Below, piece after piece: positions 12,052-23,540 of a stretch of DNA of 64,000 nucleotides. How positions within the stretch are numbered: the first letter of the stretch is position 1; the number at the start of each line of letters is the position of its first letter. The notes under the pieces were generated by a model. That model was not told where the DNA came from, searched no databases, and saw only the letters and a program-made list of their open reading frames with translations. The translations under genes and the position numbers were made by a program. Source of the DNA: Kuschelorhynchus macadamiae (Eukaryota; Arthropoda; Insecta; Coleoptera; Curculionidae). The stretch spans positions 682,001-746,000 of the forward strand of contig JAUTXW010004475.1 of assembly GCA_030620095.1 (NCBI GenBank), in the 5' to 3' direction.

Positions 12052-14954
12052 CTAAAAGTGGAAGCCACTATTGAAATACTCCTCAAAAGTATAAAAAGCG
12101 TTCACCAATAGATATTTTTTCAAGGTGTACTTAAAGGTGTTCACCTCTAAGGCTCTTATATGAGAGGGTAAGCAATTGAAAAACCTTGGACCATAATAGT
12201 TAGTGCCCACCCTGGCCCTAGTGAGGCGGAGATGGCTAATTACGAGATTAGTGCCATGCCGTGTCGGATAGTCATGAACATCGTGATGTGAGGCGAAAAA
12301 CTGGAGGTTTTGTCTGACATGCAAAAGACACTGCAAGATGTAAATGCAAGGAAGAGTCATTAACCTATATGTAATAAAACTCTGCCGACAGTCATCCCGG
12401 TACTTCAGCCCTGCTACAAGCCTTACACATCTTCTTTGTTGTTTAAAAATTAACTTAGCATGTGGAGAATGACCCCACTCTAGTAATGCATAAGACATGA
12501 GAGAGCCAAAGTAGCCATGGTAGGCTGCCAGAAGAGTCCCAGTAGATACACACTTACTCAGGTTCCTGATCAAGTATGTGGACCTTGATAGTTTCCCACC
12601 AAGGTGCATCACATGGTTTTTCCATGACAGAACAGTATCTAGAGTTACCCCCAGAAAATTCACCTCCTTAGAGCAATCTCCCAAAAGTCCATGATCATTT
12701 CTCCCTTTACCCAAAGTGAAATTAATTGACTGGGTTTTGCCAGCATTCATACACAGTCTATTAGTGACAAACCAATCTTCAATGTGTGATGCAGTTTCAG
12801 AGATGCATGAGTTTTCAATCTGCGAAGGAAGATAAGAGGTGAAAGTGGTGGTATCATCAGCAAACAAAATTAGGTTTCCCCCTGATTGGAAATTGGCAAG
12901 GTCGTTAATGTAAATCAAAAAGAGCACAGGACCAAGCACAGAGCCCTGGGGCACACCGCACTTGACTGCACTACCCATGGATGTGACTTGATTGTAAGAG
13001 ACAAACTGGCTTCGATCATATAAATATGATTTTAGGAGAGCTATGCTCTTTGGCTGAAAACCATAATAAGGAAGTTTCTTCAGCAGGATGTTGTGAGAAA
13101 CACAATCAAATGCCTTTGTAAGATCTAAGCAGCAGGCATAAGTATCGCGGCCATTCTCAAAACCCTCAATTACATGCCTTACAAGGCAGTCAATAGCATG
13201 AGCAGTGGTCCTTTTGTTACGGAAACCAAACTGCTGTTGGAAAAAGAGGTTATTTGACTCGAAGTGTTTTGTAATCTGTGTTTTCAAGATGGACTCAAAC
13301 ACCTTGGATAGAATGGGTAGTAATGAGATGGGGCGATAATTAGTGAGATCGTCTGGAGAGCCCTTATTTTTAAAGATAGAGACAACTTTTGCTTTTTTAA
13401 GTACTTTGGGGAAAACCTGAAGTGTTATGGCTTGGTTTATAAGCCTGGTAAAGGGATATATTATCACATTTTTTAAGGTTTTTATTATTCCAGTATTTAT
13501 GTTGTAGCAATCCGTAGCTCTAGTATTTCTTAAGTCACCAATTACCTGTCTAACTTCATTATAGGTAATTTGATTGAAATTAAAAGAACAATTTTCTCTA
13601 CATTGTTGAAGGTATTGTGAGAAATGGTTATTGGAGGCTGGTAAAGACTGAACAAGCAAATTAGCAACATCAGAAAAATAGTTGTTGATTGCTTGAGCAT
13701 TCAAGCTTTCTGAAGAAGTAAAAGGGATGGATGGCTGATTGTTTTTAATAACCTGCCACATGGCAGACTGAGGATTTGCTGCGGTAGTAATGAAGTTATC
13801 GTGAGCAGTTACTTTGGATCTTGAAATCTCATTGCGGTATGTCTTCTTGTACTTCCTCACTGTTTCCGCGGGAACTAAATTTGGATTTTGCCTGTTCAAA
13901 TCCACAAGAAGTCGCAATCGCTCACGCATATCTCTTAAGTTATTATTGAACCAAATGACTTTAGATTTATTGCTGGCTGTATTAATTAGTTTAGACTTTG
14001 GGGAAAACAAACCCCAACCGCATCAATGATAGTGTCAACAAATCTCTTGAACTTCAGTTCAATGTCGATGGTCATATCAGAAATATAGTCCCACGATTCA
14101 CTCTCTATTTTGTTATAAAGAGCAAAAAGCCCTTCCTCAGTAATTGGCCTGTAATTTACTCTGCTACCACTTTTACATTTTTTGAGTATATGGCAAACTC
14201 CCAAAATACCATCATGGTCAGATAGGTAGCGAAGATTTATCAAGCTGCACATCATTGGCATATTAGTGAAAATGTTGTCAAGACAATTTTCCCCTCGTGT
14301 GTTAAAAGAGACAACCCCATGCAGATTGAAAGTTCGAAAAAGGTTAGATAACTCAAGAGCTTTGGGATCCTGGGTATTAAAATGAACATTGAAGTCTCCT
14401 GTTACAACAATATGTTTGGAGATGTCAAGTTTATTTAAAATTAAGGCCAAAATTGTCATAAACTTATCAAAATCTCCATTGGGAGATCTATAAATTGATA
14501 TAATCTGTATCTCACATTTATTAAGATACACTCCGGCAGCCTCACAGTGTTGTTCAGAGCACAATTTATCAAAATTTATTGTGTTAGATTGAATGTTTGA
14601 TTTTAGATAGATGGCAACACCACCATGTATTTTTATGTCCCTACAGAAACAGGCAGCCGCAATATAACCTTCCAAATTTGTTACACTAAACTCTACCGAA
14701 TTTAACCAGTGCTCGTTTGCACAGAAACAATCTATTGACTTCTCTTTTAGGAGTACCTCAATATCGGAAGTCTTATTGCGAAGACATTGTACGTTAGCAT
14801 GTAAGATAGAAGCAGAATTTCCATTACTTGATTTTTTCATTCGGTTAGGCTCTGGGCGAGCAGATTTCACGAAAAAACGTTGTTTCACTCCGAAGGGGAT
14901 TCGGTTGATTTTTTCTTTGCTCAGATCCTCTACCACCATCCACTTCACTAGCAA
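12052..14954 (-). pseudogene. LINE ORF2: endonuclease + reverse transcriptase, one frameshift
   Basis: The first part (14954-13986) is an apurinic-type endonuclease: HANVQCLRNK near the start, then CANEHWL, IISIYRSPNGDF, VTGDFNVHF (GDxN motif) and LSDHDGILG (SDH motif). The second part (14010-12052, 652 codons) is reverse transcriptase: NYRPISLLPILSKVFE, CLDLTKAFDCVSH (first catalytic Asp), GVPQGSVLGPVLF and LFADDTT (catalytic Asp pair), followed by the thumb and a C-terminal tail ending in GFHF. The two parts overlap by about 25 bp at a TTTTCCCC run, so a single-base change explains the break. All catalytic motifs look intact. ORF2 overlaps the end of ORF1 by about 110 bp. Confidence 0.9.
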
Positions 14955-16350
14955 GAAGCGACTGTAATCTGCTTCTGTGTTCTGTGTTGATAATCTGCCA
15001 ATGTCTGGGATGTTTTATGTGATTATCGCAGAGGTGTTTTATAAAACGTTTCTTACAGTTGTACTCAATTTGCCACCCATACTTTTCTCTTATAAATGAA
15101 ATATAGGAAGGTAACTCAATAATCGTTACTCCAGTTGTTTTTGTTTGAAAATAGTCTTTGAGTTTTCTATTCTGGTCTTTAATCAACTTATTCAGTGCCC
15201 TCTTCCATGGTGGTGCTAATGGTGATTCAACAATCACAATGTTTGTTATATGTGATAGTCTGTATAATCTGTCTAAAGTGTAATTTTTAAGGGGATTCTT
15301 TAGGAGGTCTTCTGGGCCCATAAAGATGACTATATAGTCGTTAATTCCACTATGCCTGCGATAAGTGTCTACAATTTCAACCAGGTTTTCTGGTGATAGA
15401 TTTTTCCCTTGTTGACAATTTATATCAAACTCAGAATTTGTGTATTTCTTTATCATAAGACCAGATCCTTGTGTGATACAACAGTCACCCACTATCAATA
15501 TTTGAGGTTTAGTGCTGGGGACAGGTATGGAGGGAGCAACATCATTTTGACCAGACTCTATACTACATTCCAAGTGCTCAGTTTGTGTTTCTTTTGTTAC
15601 ATAGATGTTCTTGATTGCCTCACACAGTAATGCCTCATAGTATATGTCAACGTCATAATCTGTCATAGTGCCTGTTGTTCTAGAGATAGAGGTTGTTTGG
15701 GTATAAGTCGAACTCCTGGGTATGTCATTAATTGGTGGAGAAAGAGATCGCCCATTATATTTTTCTGTAGTTTGTTGAAACTCAGTTTCCTTTAGCCTCA
15801 GAAGATCCTGTTTTAAACTTATAACATCCTTTGAATACTTATTATTGTCACACTCCAATGTCTTGATTGTGATTACCATGCTCTGATTAAGCTGAACTAG
15901 TTCAGCCATTTTAGAACTCAATATCGTTTCAGATTTCTTATAGTTTTCTGAGTCCTTTATGAGGTCGTCGTTTCTGGATCGCAATTTCTTGATCTAATTT
16001 TTAAGGTCAGCAATGAACTGGTTCTGTTTATCCAATTCTTTAGTAAATTTACTTTCTGCCAGTAAAACTTCATCCTCAAAGACCTGACTGTTACGTTTCA
16101 TACGTTTTATATGTTTATCTCTATTTTTTAAATCATTATTTAAGTTTTCTATTTCGTTTATAAATTTTTGTTCTCTGTCATCCTTATTTACTTTATTTTG
16201 GCATTCTTCAGAACAATAAATTTTGTATCCTCCAATTTTTACAGCTTCTGTGCTTCTTTCAAGGCAGCTGGGATGATAGACAGCTGAACAATTTATGCAA
16301 CAATAGTTCAAAAAATCTTTGTTTTTGCAGCATTTGAAGTTTCTTTGCAT
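14845..16350 (-). pseudogene. LINE ORF1: PHD-like finger, coiled coil, SGNH-like domain
   Basis: This is one frame of about 500 codons with a single TAG at 15994-15996. Residues 1-60 have a Cys/His-rich PHD-like finger (CCKNKDFLNYCCINC, YHPSC, YCSEEC). Residues from about 60 to 190 are charged heptad-like coiled coil. From about 290 on, the sequence resembles the SGNH/esterase fold of CR1-group ORF1 proteins: ILIVGDCC at block I, then IVIFMGPEDLL. The usual Ser of GDS is Cys, and the usual Asn of GxND appears to be lost, so hydrolase activity is doubtful. ORF1 proteins of this type bind RNA and chaperone the retrotransposition complex. Confidence 0.75.
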
Positions 16351-16430
16351 TTTTTCGAGGGATGTTAAAATTAAATAATGTCGGGATTAAATACTGTCGA
16401 TTTTAAAATGTGTTATTTTTATGTTCTAAG

Positions 16431-17175
16431 GGTCCTGTATTAATGGAAAATTTCACTAATTTCAATTATTTCTAACACTGATTCTGGAACGCAGTCGGTT
16501 TTGATGGTTTTGTAAACAAATTCAAAAAGGAATACAAGACAAAGGACACACACTTCTCGTCCTGGGACCTATCAGGACATTTCTTTAAAACAAATACAGG
16601 TGGGTCCTGGGAGAGGGTTGGGAAAACATGAGGCTAAAACAAGAGGAATATTTACATATCAGAAACAAAAACCTTAAAAGAAAGAAAAAAAAAAATACAC
16701 TTTCTATATGAGAATCCTATAATAAACTTATTTATGAAAATCGGTAATTACGGTAAATTAGCGAATGGTCGTGCCAAAACTCCCGTTGTGCTAAAAAACT
16801 TTCGATTTATTCCGAAATTGAATAAATTTAAACTATATTTAATTTATTTATTTATATTTAAGGCTTCAGCCAAAGAAATGAACAAAGAAATTGTTTTTTT
16901 TTTTTTTTTTCTTTCTCTCTTTTTGAGACCTATTGTTCTCTTTTTGGAGAGCCAGATAGTTTCTTTGTTTTATATTATTGCTTGCCAACTCTACGGCGGA
17001 TTTTTACGACATATAGATTAAAAAATTCGTCAGATTTTTACGCATATAACAGTACCAAACACAACATTAATATCACAAAATGTACACGCGAAAAACGGAA
17101 AAAAAGCGGAGCACTCGAAACTATACGAAAGCATACTAAACTATTGCTGATTACTCTGGCATCAGCAAAAATTAT
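16431..17175. other. Anonymous DNA between LINE and SINE pair
   Basis: No gene is recognised. A (T)n-CTTTCTCTCT run lies at about 16894-16920. Confidence 0.45.
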
Positions 17176-17335
17176 AGTTCGAGCGGGAATCGAATCCGCA
17201 CCTCTGCATCACTAGTCCATTGCTCTTACCAATTGCGCTATCGTACCACTGACAAGCAATTCGTTAGAACTGGTACATATTCTAACCCACCAGTATCATA
17301 ACCATTGTTGATCCTGCCAAATATTCTAACCTTAC
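17174..17335 (-). mobile_element. tRNA-derived SINE, copy 1
   Basis: The tRNA-like head is 17176-17247 on the minus strand, with A-box TAGCGCAATTGG and B-box GATTCGATTCC. The tail (to about 17335) contains CAGTATCATAACCATTGTTG, which is shared with the next copy. The acceptor arms GGTACGA/TCGAACT pair only in part, so it is not a functional tRNA gene. Confidence 0.65.
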
Positions 17336-17514
17336 GGCGCGGCGTTCCTGAGTGGACGTCAAATCTGACATCGCTGTTAGGTACCATACATATTAGTAAA
17401 TTTAGAATTTTTACGTTATGCCCGTAAAACCCAAATTTTGAATAGAAGTATTTTATGAGTTTTGCTTTTAAACTATAAAATATATTTTTTTTAATATTTA
17501 ATTAACAGCCAATG

Positions 17515-17670
17515 TTATGGTACGAGCGGGAATCGAACCCGCACTTCTGGATCTCCTGCCCATTGCTGTAACCAATTGTGCTATCGTACTACTGATAAGC
17601 GATCCGAACTTCTTGTACATATTGAAACCAATCAGTATCATAACCATTGTTGAACCTGCCAAATAGCTGG
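17515..17670 (-). mobile_element. tRNA-derived SINE, copy 2
   Basis: The tRNA-like head is 17519-17590 on the minus strand. The acceptor strands AGTACGA/TCGTACC pair in six of seven positions. The T arm GCGGG-TTCGATT-CCCGC is perfect, and the A-box is TAGCACAATTGG. The D stem is poor and position 33 is not T, so I call it tRNA-derived rather than a tRNA gene. The tail shares CAGTATCATAACCATTGTTG with copy 1, in the same orientation. Confidence 0.68.
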
Positions 17671-18756
17671 CAAAAATCAAATGTTGTTTGAATCAAGTAA
17701 CGAATCCTCTTATGTATAAAGAAGACTATTGGCAAAATTGCTAAAAAAATATGAAAGCATCGATATGACGTCACCAGAGGTCTATTCAATAATTCACACT
17801 TTTTTACAAATCAAAAACCTTTTCAGTTCTTTTCCCAAATGCATTTTTTTAAGAGGGAGAAAAACGGTGATATCATAAAAAACTAAACTATTTATACTTA
17901 ACCAGAGGAGGACTATAAAGGGTAAGCGTTGTTTGAATACTTATTCAAAGAACGGTATGAAAATGGCAATTATCCACGTTTCAGGAGTTCACGTTTCGTG
18001 CTCCTCTAGAACTTTTCCCGCTTCTTTAAATCTGTGGTTAGGAACATAGTATATTTCTCAATTCGTGTTTCGATACGAACTAAACTAGATATTTTATTTT
18101 AGTAATCATTATGGAACTACATAAATTTACTATGTAGCTTAAGTAGTCAGTTTGTACCGTTTCTGGTGTACTTTAACAGTCGTACTAATTAAATTCACTA
18201 AGTTAACCAAAAGAAGAAATTGAAAATATATAATTGTACTAAGAATTATAGAAACGGCTTTTAGACGGGATATCAGATAACGGAATTTTAGTATTACGGC
18301 TTTAACGTTGGTGCTTTTGTGCTGTCGCGATCCGGCGCTAACCCGATAACGGTACACATAACCGAATATCCGTAAACCAAAAACCCAAAATCCGTTACAC
18401 TGATAAAATAAATCATAACATACTCTTAGCCCACCAAATGGTAATGAGACAACCAAAATATTTCACTTATTCAAGAGCATTAAATGCCTTTTATATTTAA
18501 CAGATCAATGGTGACTATAAGTGGTCGAGCCATAAACAAGGCTATTAGCCTATGTATAAGATGAATTATGATGAATAAACAATCCTGGGTGTAGCTTATC
18601 CTAGGTTCTATTAAAGTATTTGAATTTATAGCTCGATGGTTTGTATCGTATAAACGCGTTTAAATGATTAGTTATTTCGTAACTGTGGAACCATTCTTTT
18701 AGGTTTATTTCGGCAAAGTATTAAGCCATTAAGCGTGAAACACAATGGAAATTACA
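17671..18756. other. Anonymous AT-rich DNA
   Basis: I see nothing here beyond short featureless frames. Confidence 0.4.
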
Positions 18757-19236
18757 TTATCGTTTTCGTCCATTTATGTCAAATTTAATTTTTCTTTCTG
18801 TATTTTTCGGTGTTCTGTTAAATACTTTCTTGAAATATAAGTTATAAACGGTTATATGTTCAAGTCTGCAGCTAATATTAGTGGTTAAAAATCCAACAGG
18901 AAAGAGTGTAAAATGAATTTCACTGTCCACGCTACCATTCACGCCGGTAACCAAGCCTGGGGGAACCGGATGTTCTCGTGGTAGTTTGGGGGTAAATTCA
19001 CACTTCCCGCCCTCACACACCCTCTCAGATGGAGAGCCCCGTGGTTCGGACTCCTCGATAAACTGTAGGGCCCGTCTGGCTGACATTCCCCAGACGTAAA
19101 TTCCTTCCCCCATCCTTGAAGGGTGATTTTGGTCCCCCTTTCCGCGCACCCTTCCATTCCTTCTATATGTACTTGTCTGAACAAAAAGTGTACTATCTGT
19201 AACAATTGGATGTTCGGGCAGGGTCACGTTACCCAT
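18757..19236 (-). CDS. Hypothetical ORF in a GC-rich island
   Basis: This is a 159-codon minus-strand frame starting MGNVTLPEHPIVTDSTLF and running through IYVWGMSARRALQFIEES and EHPVPPGLVTGVNGSV. The stretch 18930-19240 is clearly richer in G+C than its surroundings, and an overlapping frame is also open there. I recognise no domain. It could be a fragment of a repeat-encoded protein or a chance frame in a GC-rich repeat. There are no splice or promoter clues. Confidence 0.22.
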   Translation of the reverse strand: MGNVTLPEHPIVTDSTLFVQTSTYRRNGRVRGKGDQNHPSRMGEGIYVWGMSARRALQFIEESEPRGSPSERVCEGGKCEFTPKLPREHPVPPGLVTGVNGSVDSEIHFTLFPVGFLTTNISCRLEHITVYNLYFKKVFNRTPKNTERKIKFDINGRKR

Positions 19237-19506
19237 TCAGTTCCGAACATCCACGAACAATTAGAATATAGGTAAATGTACAGGTTTACGAGCCCACAAG
19301 CAAAAGCAGCAGCAGCAGATAATCTATATCTCAAAAAAATATATAACAAAGCGTTGAAATATGCACAAAGGAAAATAAAGTTTGGACGGAAACGAATGAC
19401 GTAATATCCATGTTTTAGCAACGCAAACCGCAAAGGTCCTGCTCCCGGACTGGTTCTTGACTCATTTAAGTTTTTTTTAAACAAAACTAATAAATAATAA
19501 AAATAT

Positions 19507-20027
19507 GAGTCTTTTGAATCGTCTCGTGGAGGATAGCCTCTGTGTTTTTAACATAAGTGGTTCCACGTGTTCGGATTTGCTGCTTTTTCGGGGGGAGTCG
19601 TGAGATTCAACTGCTCAGTGTGGAAACTAACGACCTCGCTAGAAAGGGAGCAGACGATCTGAACGTGTGAGCCCTGTGTTCCTGCATTCTATCCTGTTTG
19701 TCTGCCCAGTTCTACATAGAATAATAGAGTAATGGCCGCAAAGGGAAGTGAGTAGGAGGGGTGAGGGGATAGCTTGAAAGAAAAGATCATCAAGTGGTAG
19801 CAGTAGTACTCTCGAGGGGCACCTAATGGAAGCCGAGATGCATTTCAAAAATTTAAAATAGGAGGAATAGTTTAAAAAAATAATTGTAAGAATTGGGGTG
19901 TTTTGGAAGCTTAGAGTTCACGATCTGGGCACACAGGCTGTAAATCATCTGAGAGGGTCCCCCCAGCCCTCACTGAGCCCCGAACGAAGAGCAATCTGGG
20001 AAATGGACTAGTATCCACGACAAAAAC
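19507..20027 (+). repeat. R1 dispersed repeat, copy B left part
   Basis: It begins near CTTTTGAATCGTCTCGTGG and carries the same landmarks as the other copies (CCACGTGTTCGG, GAACGTGTGAG, GGGGCACCTA, GAGCAATCTGG). It ends at GACAAAAAC, the E9 target. It is the best R1 copy for defining the region between 19750 and 20018. Confidence 0.7.
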
Positions 20028-22048
20028 CAAAACCACAGAATAGTAACTTCTTGTAAGCCTAATGTTCGCCAGTTTCTCGCAGACCACTAAGGTCAATGAC
20101 CGGGTGCGTGACATACTCCGAATCTCTCAGTCTAAAGATTTTAGTGATGAGCGATATCGTGATTTTGTAGTAGTAGTGTTATTTGATATCGTGATTTTTT
20201 GGTATCAGTGAATATAAAGCGTGACGTGATCACGGTTTTGAGTAATCTGTTAAAGAGTTATAATGTTTTATATTGAATTAGCAGTTTCTTGATCTTCGCA
20301 GACTGGAGAAAGGTATTAAAGTTTTCGCAAGGGATGACATTTTTTTATAAACGAAAAATACCGTTATGAAAATAATATTAATAAAAACCTAAATATGCGT
20401 TATTATCAGTTATTATAAATATTAACTGGAAAAATAAAACAAAAAATCAACTAACAAATTGAATTAAAAAATGAACGCTTTATATTTTATAGTCAATCGA
20501 CGTAAAATATTTCCACATCTCTCTCTTTTCTTTCTTAGAAATGGATGCCATTTTCATCAAGTTTTATCCCGCTAACTATTTTTGGTTTTCCTGATTCGGC
20601 TAGGCCAAAAGTCATTTAGAACTCTACTTTTCAAATGTTGTATATTGGGTTACTAAAATGAATAAATATACTTTCATCTCTATCTAATTTATTTTAATGT
20701 CTTCTACGCAACGTGTTCTTTTCAAAGTACCGATATAACATATTTAATAAACTGTGAAATACTCTTTTCCGAAACTATTATCTTCCCCAGCCGACAAAAA
20801 GGCAATAAGGCACAATTTTCCGTGCTGTCCATGTACATGTGATGGTGTCAAGCGGAAATCACCTTAAGAACATAAGACACGATGACGCTTAAACCCCTTT
20901 ATATTCTTACGATTATAAACTAAAGTCGACCTTATTAATATAAGGTGCCGTATTAAGTCACATTCAGGGAAAAGAGTGATCAATGAATAATATAGAATAA
21001 AAGGATTAGACGTATTCTGTTCTGTTACTGAACCGGTAACGCGCTGTAGCAGTGATCACGTCACGGTTTAGATTATCAAATAGTAACTGTGACTGAGTGT
21101 GAAATTTTAGTATCAGTGAAAAAATCACAGTTCGTGAAATATCACTCATCACTAAAAGATTTAGTATTAGTTACATTGCTCTGTAATAAAGATGCGCCTT
21201 TTAAGCATTGTTTTTTCAATATTCTTTAGTTTGTGTGACACAAATTTGAAAAAGTGTTTTTCGTGCATAGTGAAACGTAATTAGCCAACAAAAGAATTAA
21301 AACTTATTTTAGAACTGATATATTTACTTTTGCAGGAGTCTACATAACAAAAAACAATACCAGGGAATATGGGTGTTGTGTATAATTGCAAAAATAGTTA
21401 CAAAAATCACTTGCCAGGTTATAGATATACTTGGATTGGTTATATTCAGGTGTTTTTTGTAATCTCTAGAAAACACTATTTTTGAATTTTTTGAAAAAAA
21501 AATCTATAACAATAATAAGAATTATTAAAAAAATCGTAATATCATGTTTTTTTACATTCCTATTTGAGAATCACTTTATCTATTTGCTTTTTAAATTAAT
21601 ACTTTTAGATACCTAAATTACGGAAAAGTTCTTATTTTCATTTAACGATTTGGGGCATCCTGTCATAAAAGAACAAAATTTTATAAGAAGGTATTCATAA
21701 TATATATATTTGTTTTAACATTATCTTTAAATTTTGTCCTAATAATTTATCTTTATGTCTAAATATAAATTTTTAAACCATTTTGATGAGCAATTGACTA
21801 TTGCTTATTGACCGAAATTCATATAGTAATGCTGCGCTATTAGTTTGATATAAAATTTGTCGAAATGTATTGCATTAAAAACCAAAATAACAGTATCAAA
21901 AGGCTAAACCATATTATCCTTCTATAGAAATAACGTATGAAATTTGCTTCGAGCGGGCCAGGTCACGTCACTGCAAACACGCTCGCTTACGCAAAACTGA
22001 CGGAAATAAATCGCCGATGTAACTATCTTGCGTGGTTTACGATTCTTG
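20028..22048. mobile_element. E9 element copy B (9-bp TSD GACAAAAAC), interrupted by a hAT
   Basis: GACAAAAAC is found at 20019-20027 and 22049-22057. The right end GTGGTTTACGATTCTTG matches copy A. The left end is slightly shortened (CAAAACCACAGAATAGTAAC). The interior aligns with copy A but is split at 20142-21154 by a small hAT. The insertion point in R1 differs from that in copy A, so these are independent events that both left 9-bp duplications. Confidence 0.82.
20142..21154. mobile_element. Non-autonomous hAT nested in E9 copy B (TSD AAAGATTT)
   Basis: The TIRs are TAGTGATGAGCGATAT at the left and, read inverted, TAGTGATGAGTGATAT at the right. AAAGATTT is duplicated at 20134-20141 and 21155-21162. 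The 1013-bp interior has no transposase. Its subterminal regions are rich in ATCACG/CGTGAT motifs. E9 copies A and C keep the uninterrupted sequence at this site. Confidence 0.87.
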
Positions 22049-22110
22049 GACAAAAACATAGTAATAAATAAAAATGCGGATTAGGTTAGGTTAGGATTGG
22101 TTAGGTGTGC
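22049..22110 (+). repeat. R1 copy B right end and TTAGG-type motif
   Basis: R1 resumes after the E9 target duplication with ATAGTAATAAAT, followed by GCGGATTAGGTTAGGTTAGG. The latter motif recurs near 10267 and 37471. Confidence 0.5.
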
Positions 22111-22151
22111 ACTAAAATAAAAAAATTCTGAGGGAAAACTTTAACATTAAA

Positions 22152-22432
22152 GGTACATTTACATTTAATTTCAACTCAAATTTGTTACGAAATTAGCTTG
22201 CTTGCCAAATGGCAGCAGAGTGGTGTCATTTACATTAGACAAAATTCGAAGTGCTCTTTAAAGTTGACTTCGGATTGAAGCAAGAAGCTTGCAGATGGCA
22301 AGCAAAAATTCAGTAAATGTCAAATTTTTAGAATATAATTTTAATTGTATTTAACAAAATTGTTAATATTTGTACACATATCCAACTATTTAAAAAATAT
22401 GTGTTTTTTTTATCGCTATAACGAAAAAAACC
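22152..22432 (+). repeat. Dispersed repeat M, copy 1
   Basis: It contains CATTTACATT near its left end, GCCAAATGGCAGCAG, AAAGTTGACTTCGG and TTTATCGCTATAACG. A second copy in inverted orientation is split across 38828-39056 and 42284-42360 by a hAT. It is probably a MITE; I could not fix its termini. Confidence 0.6.
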
Positions 22433-22439
22433 TTGGATC

Positions 22440-23318
22440 GAACATTTTTGGGCTAATTCTGAAGGCATAGCCAAGACTAGGGTAGACAGAAACTCCTAAA
22501 ACCAGAACCAAATAGAGTAAAACCCATTTCTATATAATCTTATTGCTCCAATTCAGTCTATTTTATATTAATATTTTTCCAGATTCGTCGGTAATCAAAC
22601 ACGTAATTTCTGAATGTATTCCTTTTATTCAAAACACAGTTTACAAGTAGGACAATTGAAGACTGGTTGTACCTAACACTCGTAACTAAGGTTTGTTAAT
22701 GTTTTTAACAATTGGTTGGAAATCTCAAACTAAACTGAATCAAAATGTTGCCTTGCGGCGTGCTTATATGACCTTTAGGGAAGGATGGAATGATCTAGAA
22801 AATTCTAGAATAATCTAAATACTACAGGTTGAAAAGAATTAAGCCTAACAGAACATTCAAGAAGGATTTTTGACACTATCATAGTCCCAAGTAGCACTTT
22901 TAGACATAAATACGTCATTGTTATCACAAGTATTTTCACTGAAGTAACCGGAACCTGGTGTCGCCACGTTCTGTTTAAGCTGATACTACATAGTCAGTAC
23001 CAAAATGGGGAACTATTTTAGGGTAACTATTTCGTGAATAACGTGTAACTGTGACTTTGAGTATAACGTAGATAGTACGGAATTGTGTAGTTCCATTTTA
23101 GTAGCCAAATAGTAATAATTTACCCTATTTGTCACTTCCTTATTTCTGTCTTTATTTAATCCGTTTTAAAAATGTGTATGGTTCGTTTTAATACAAGCAA
23201 AACTGTTATGGCGACAACAAACACTCAAATTGAGAATATGGTGTAGAGCGTATAGAATACGTTATTGGTATTTATTTATTTATATGCGTTTTATTTAGTT
23301 TTCTGGCTATGCTAAACA
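22440..23318. other. Anonymous DNA
   Basis: Nothing is recognised in this stretch, which ends at the target duplication of the intact hAT. Confidence 0.4.
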
Positions 23319-23540
23319 CCTAAAGTTAGGGATGCACGATCCGCTCGCAAGTATCGATATTTCGGATCGATCCGGATCGGTCAACAAAGTATCGGTACAG
23401 TAAAAAATCGACTAAGAAAGAATCGATACTCAAAATATCAATATATTTTTGATCCGGACTATTATAATTTTGTAAATAAAAATGTTAGGTTAGAAATGTC
23501 TGCATTCTGCAATTTTTAAAAATTTCGATATAATGATAAT

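Larger units (their letters stand above)
11673..16430 (-). mobile_element. Near-full-length CR1-group non-LTR retrotransposon
   Basis: Read on the minus strand, this has a short 5' leader, ORF1 (16350-14845), ORF2 with endonuclease and reverse transcriptase (14954-12052), a roughly 360-bp 3' UTR, an AATAAAG motif and a short (ATCT)n tail at 11674-11690. A microsatellite tail instead of poly(A) is usual in the CR1/L2/Daphne/Crack group. Only two obvious lesions break the coding: a TAG in ORF1 and a one-base frameshift in ORF2. The 5' boundary is approximate. I could not establish a TSD. Confidence 0.85.

Noticed and set aside
13814..14225. Plus-strand frames over the LINE
   Set aside because: They are antisense shadows of the endonuclease/RT coding strand.
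11655..16670. Loose similarity of AATATTTA-type words on both sides of the CR1-group LINE as a TSD
   Set aside because: Too short and inexact in AT-rich sequence to call.
17176..17247. Possible functional tRNA gene
   Set aside because: Acceptor stem mismatches, and the sequence is part of a repeated unit with a shared non-tRNA tail, so it is SINE-derived.
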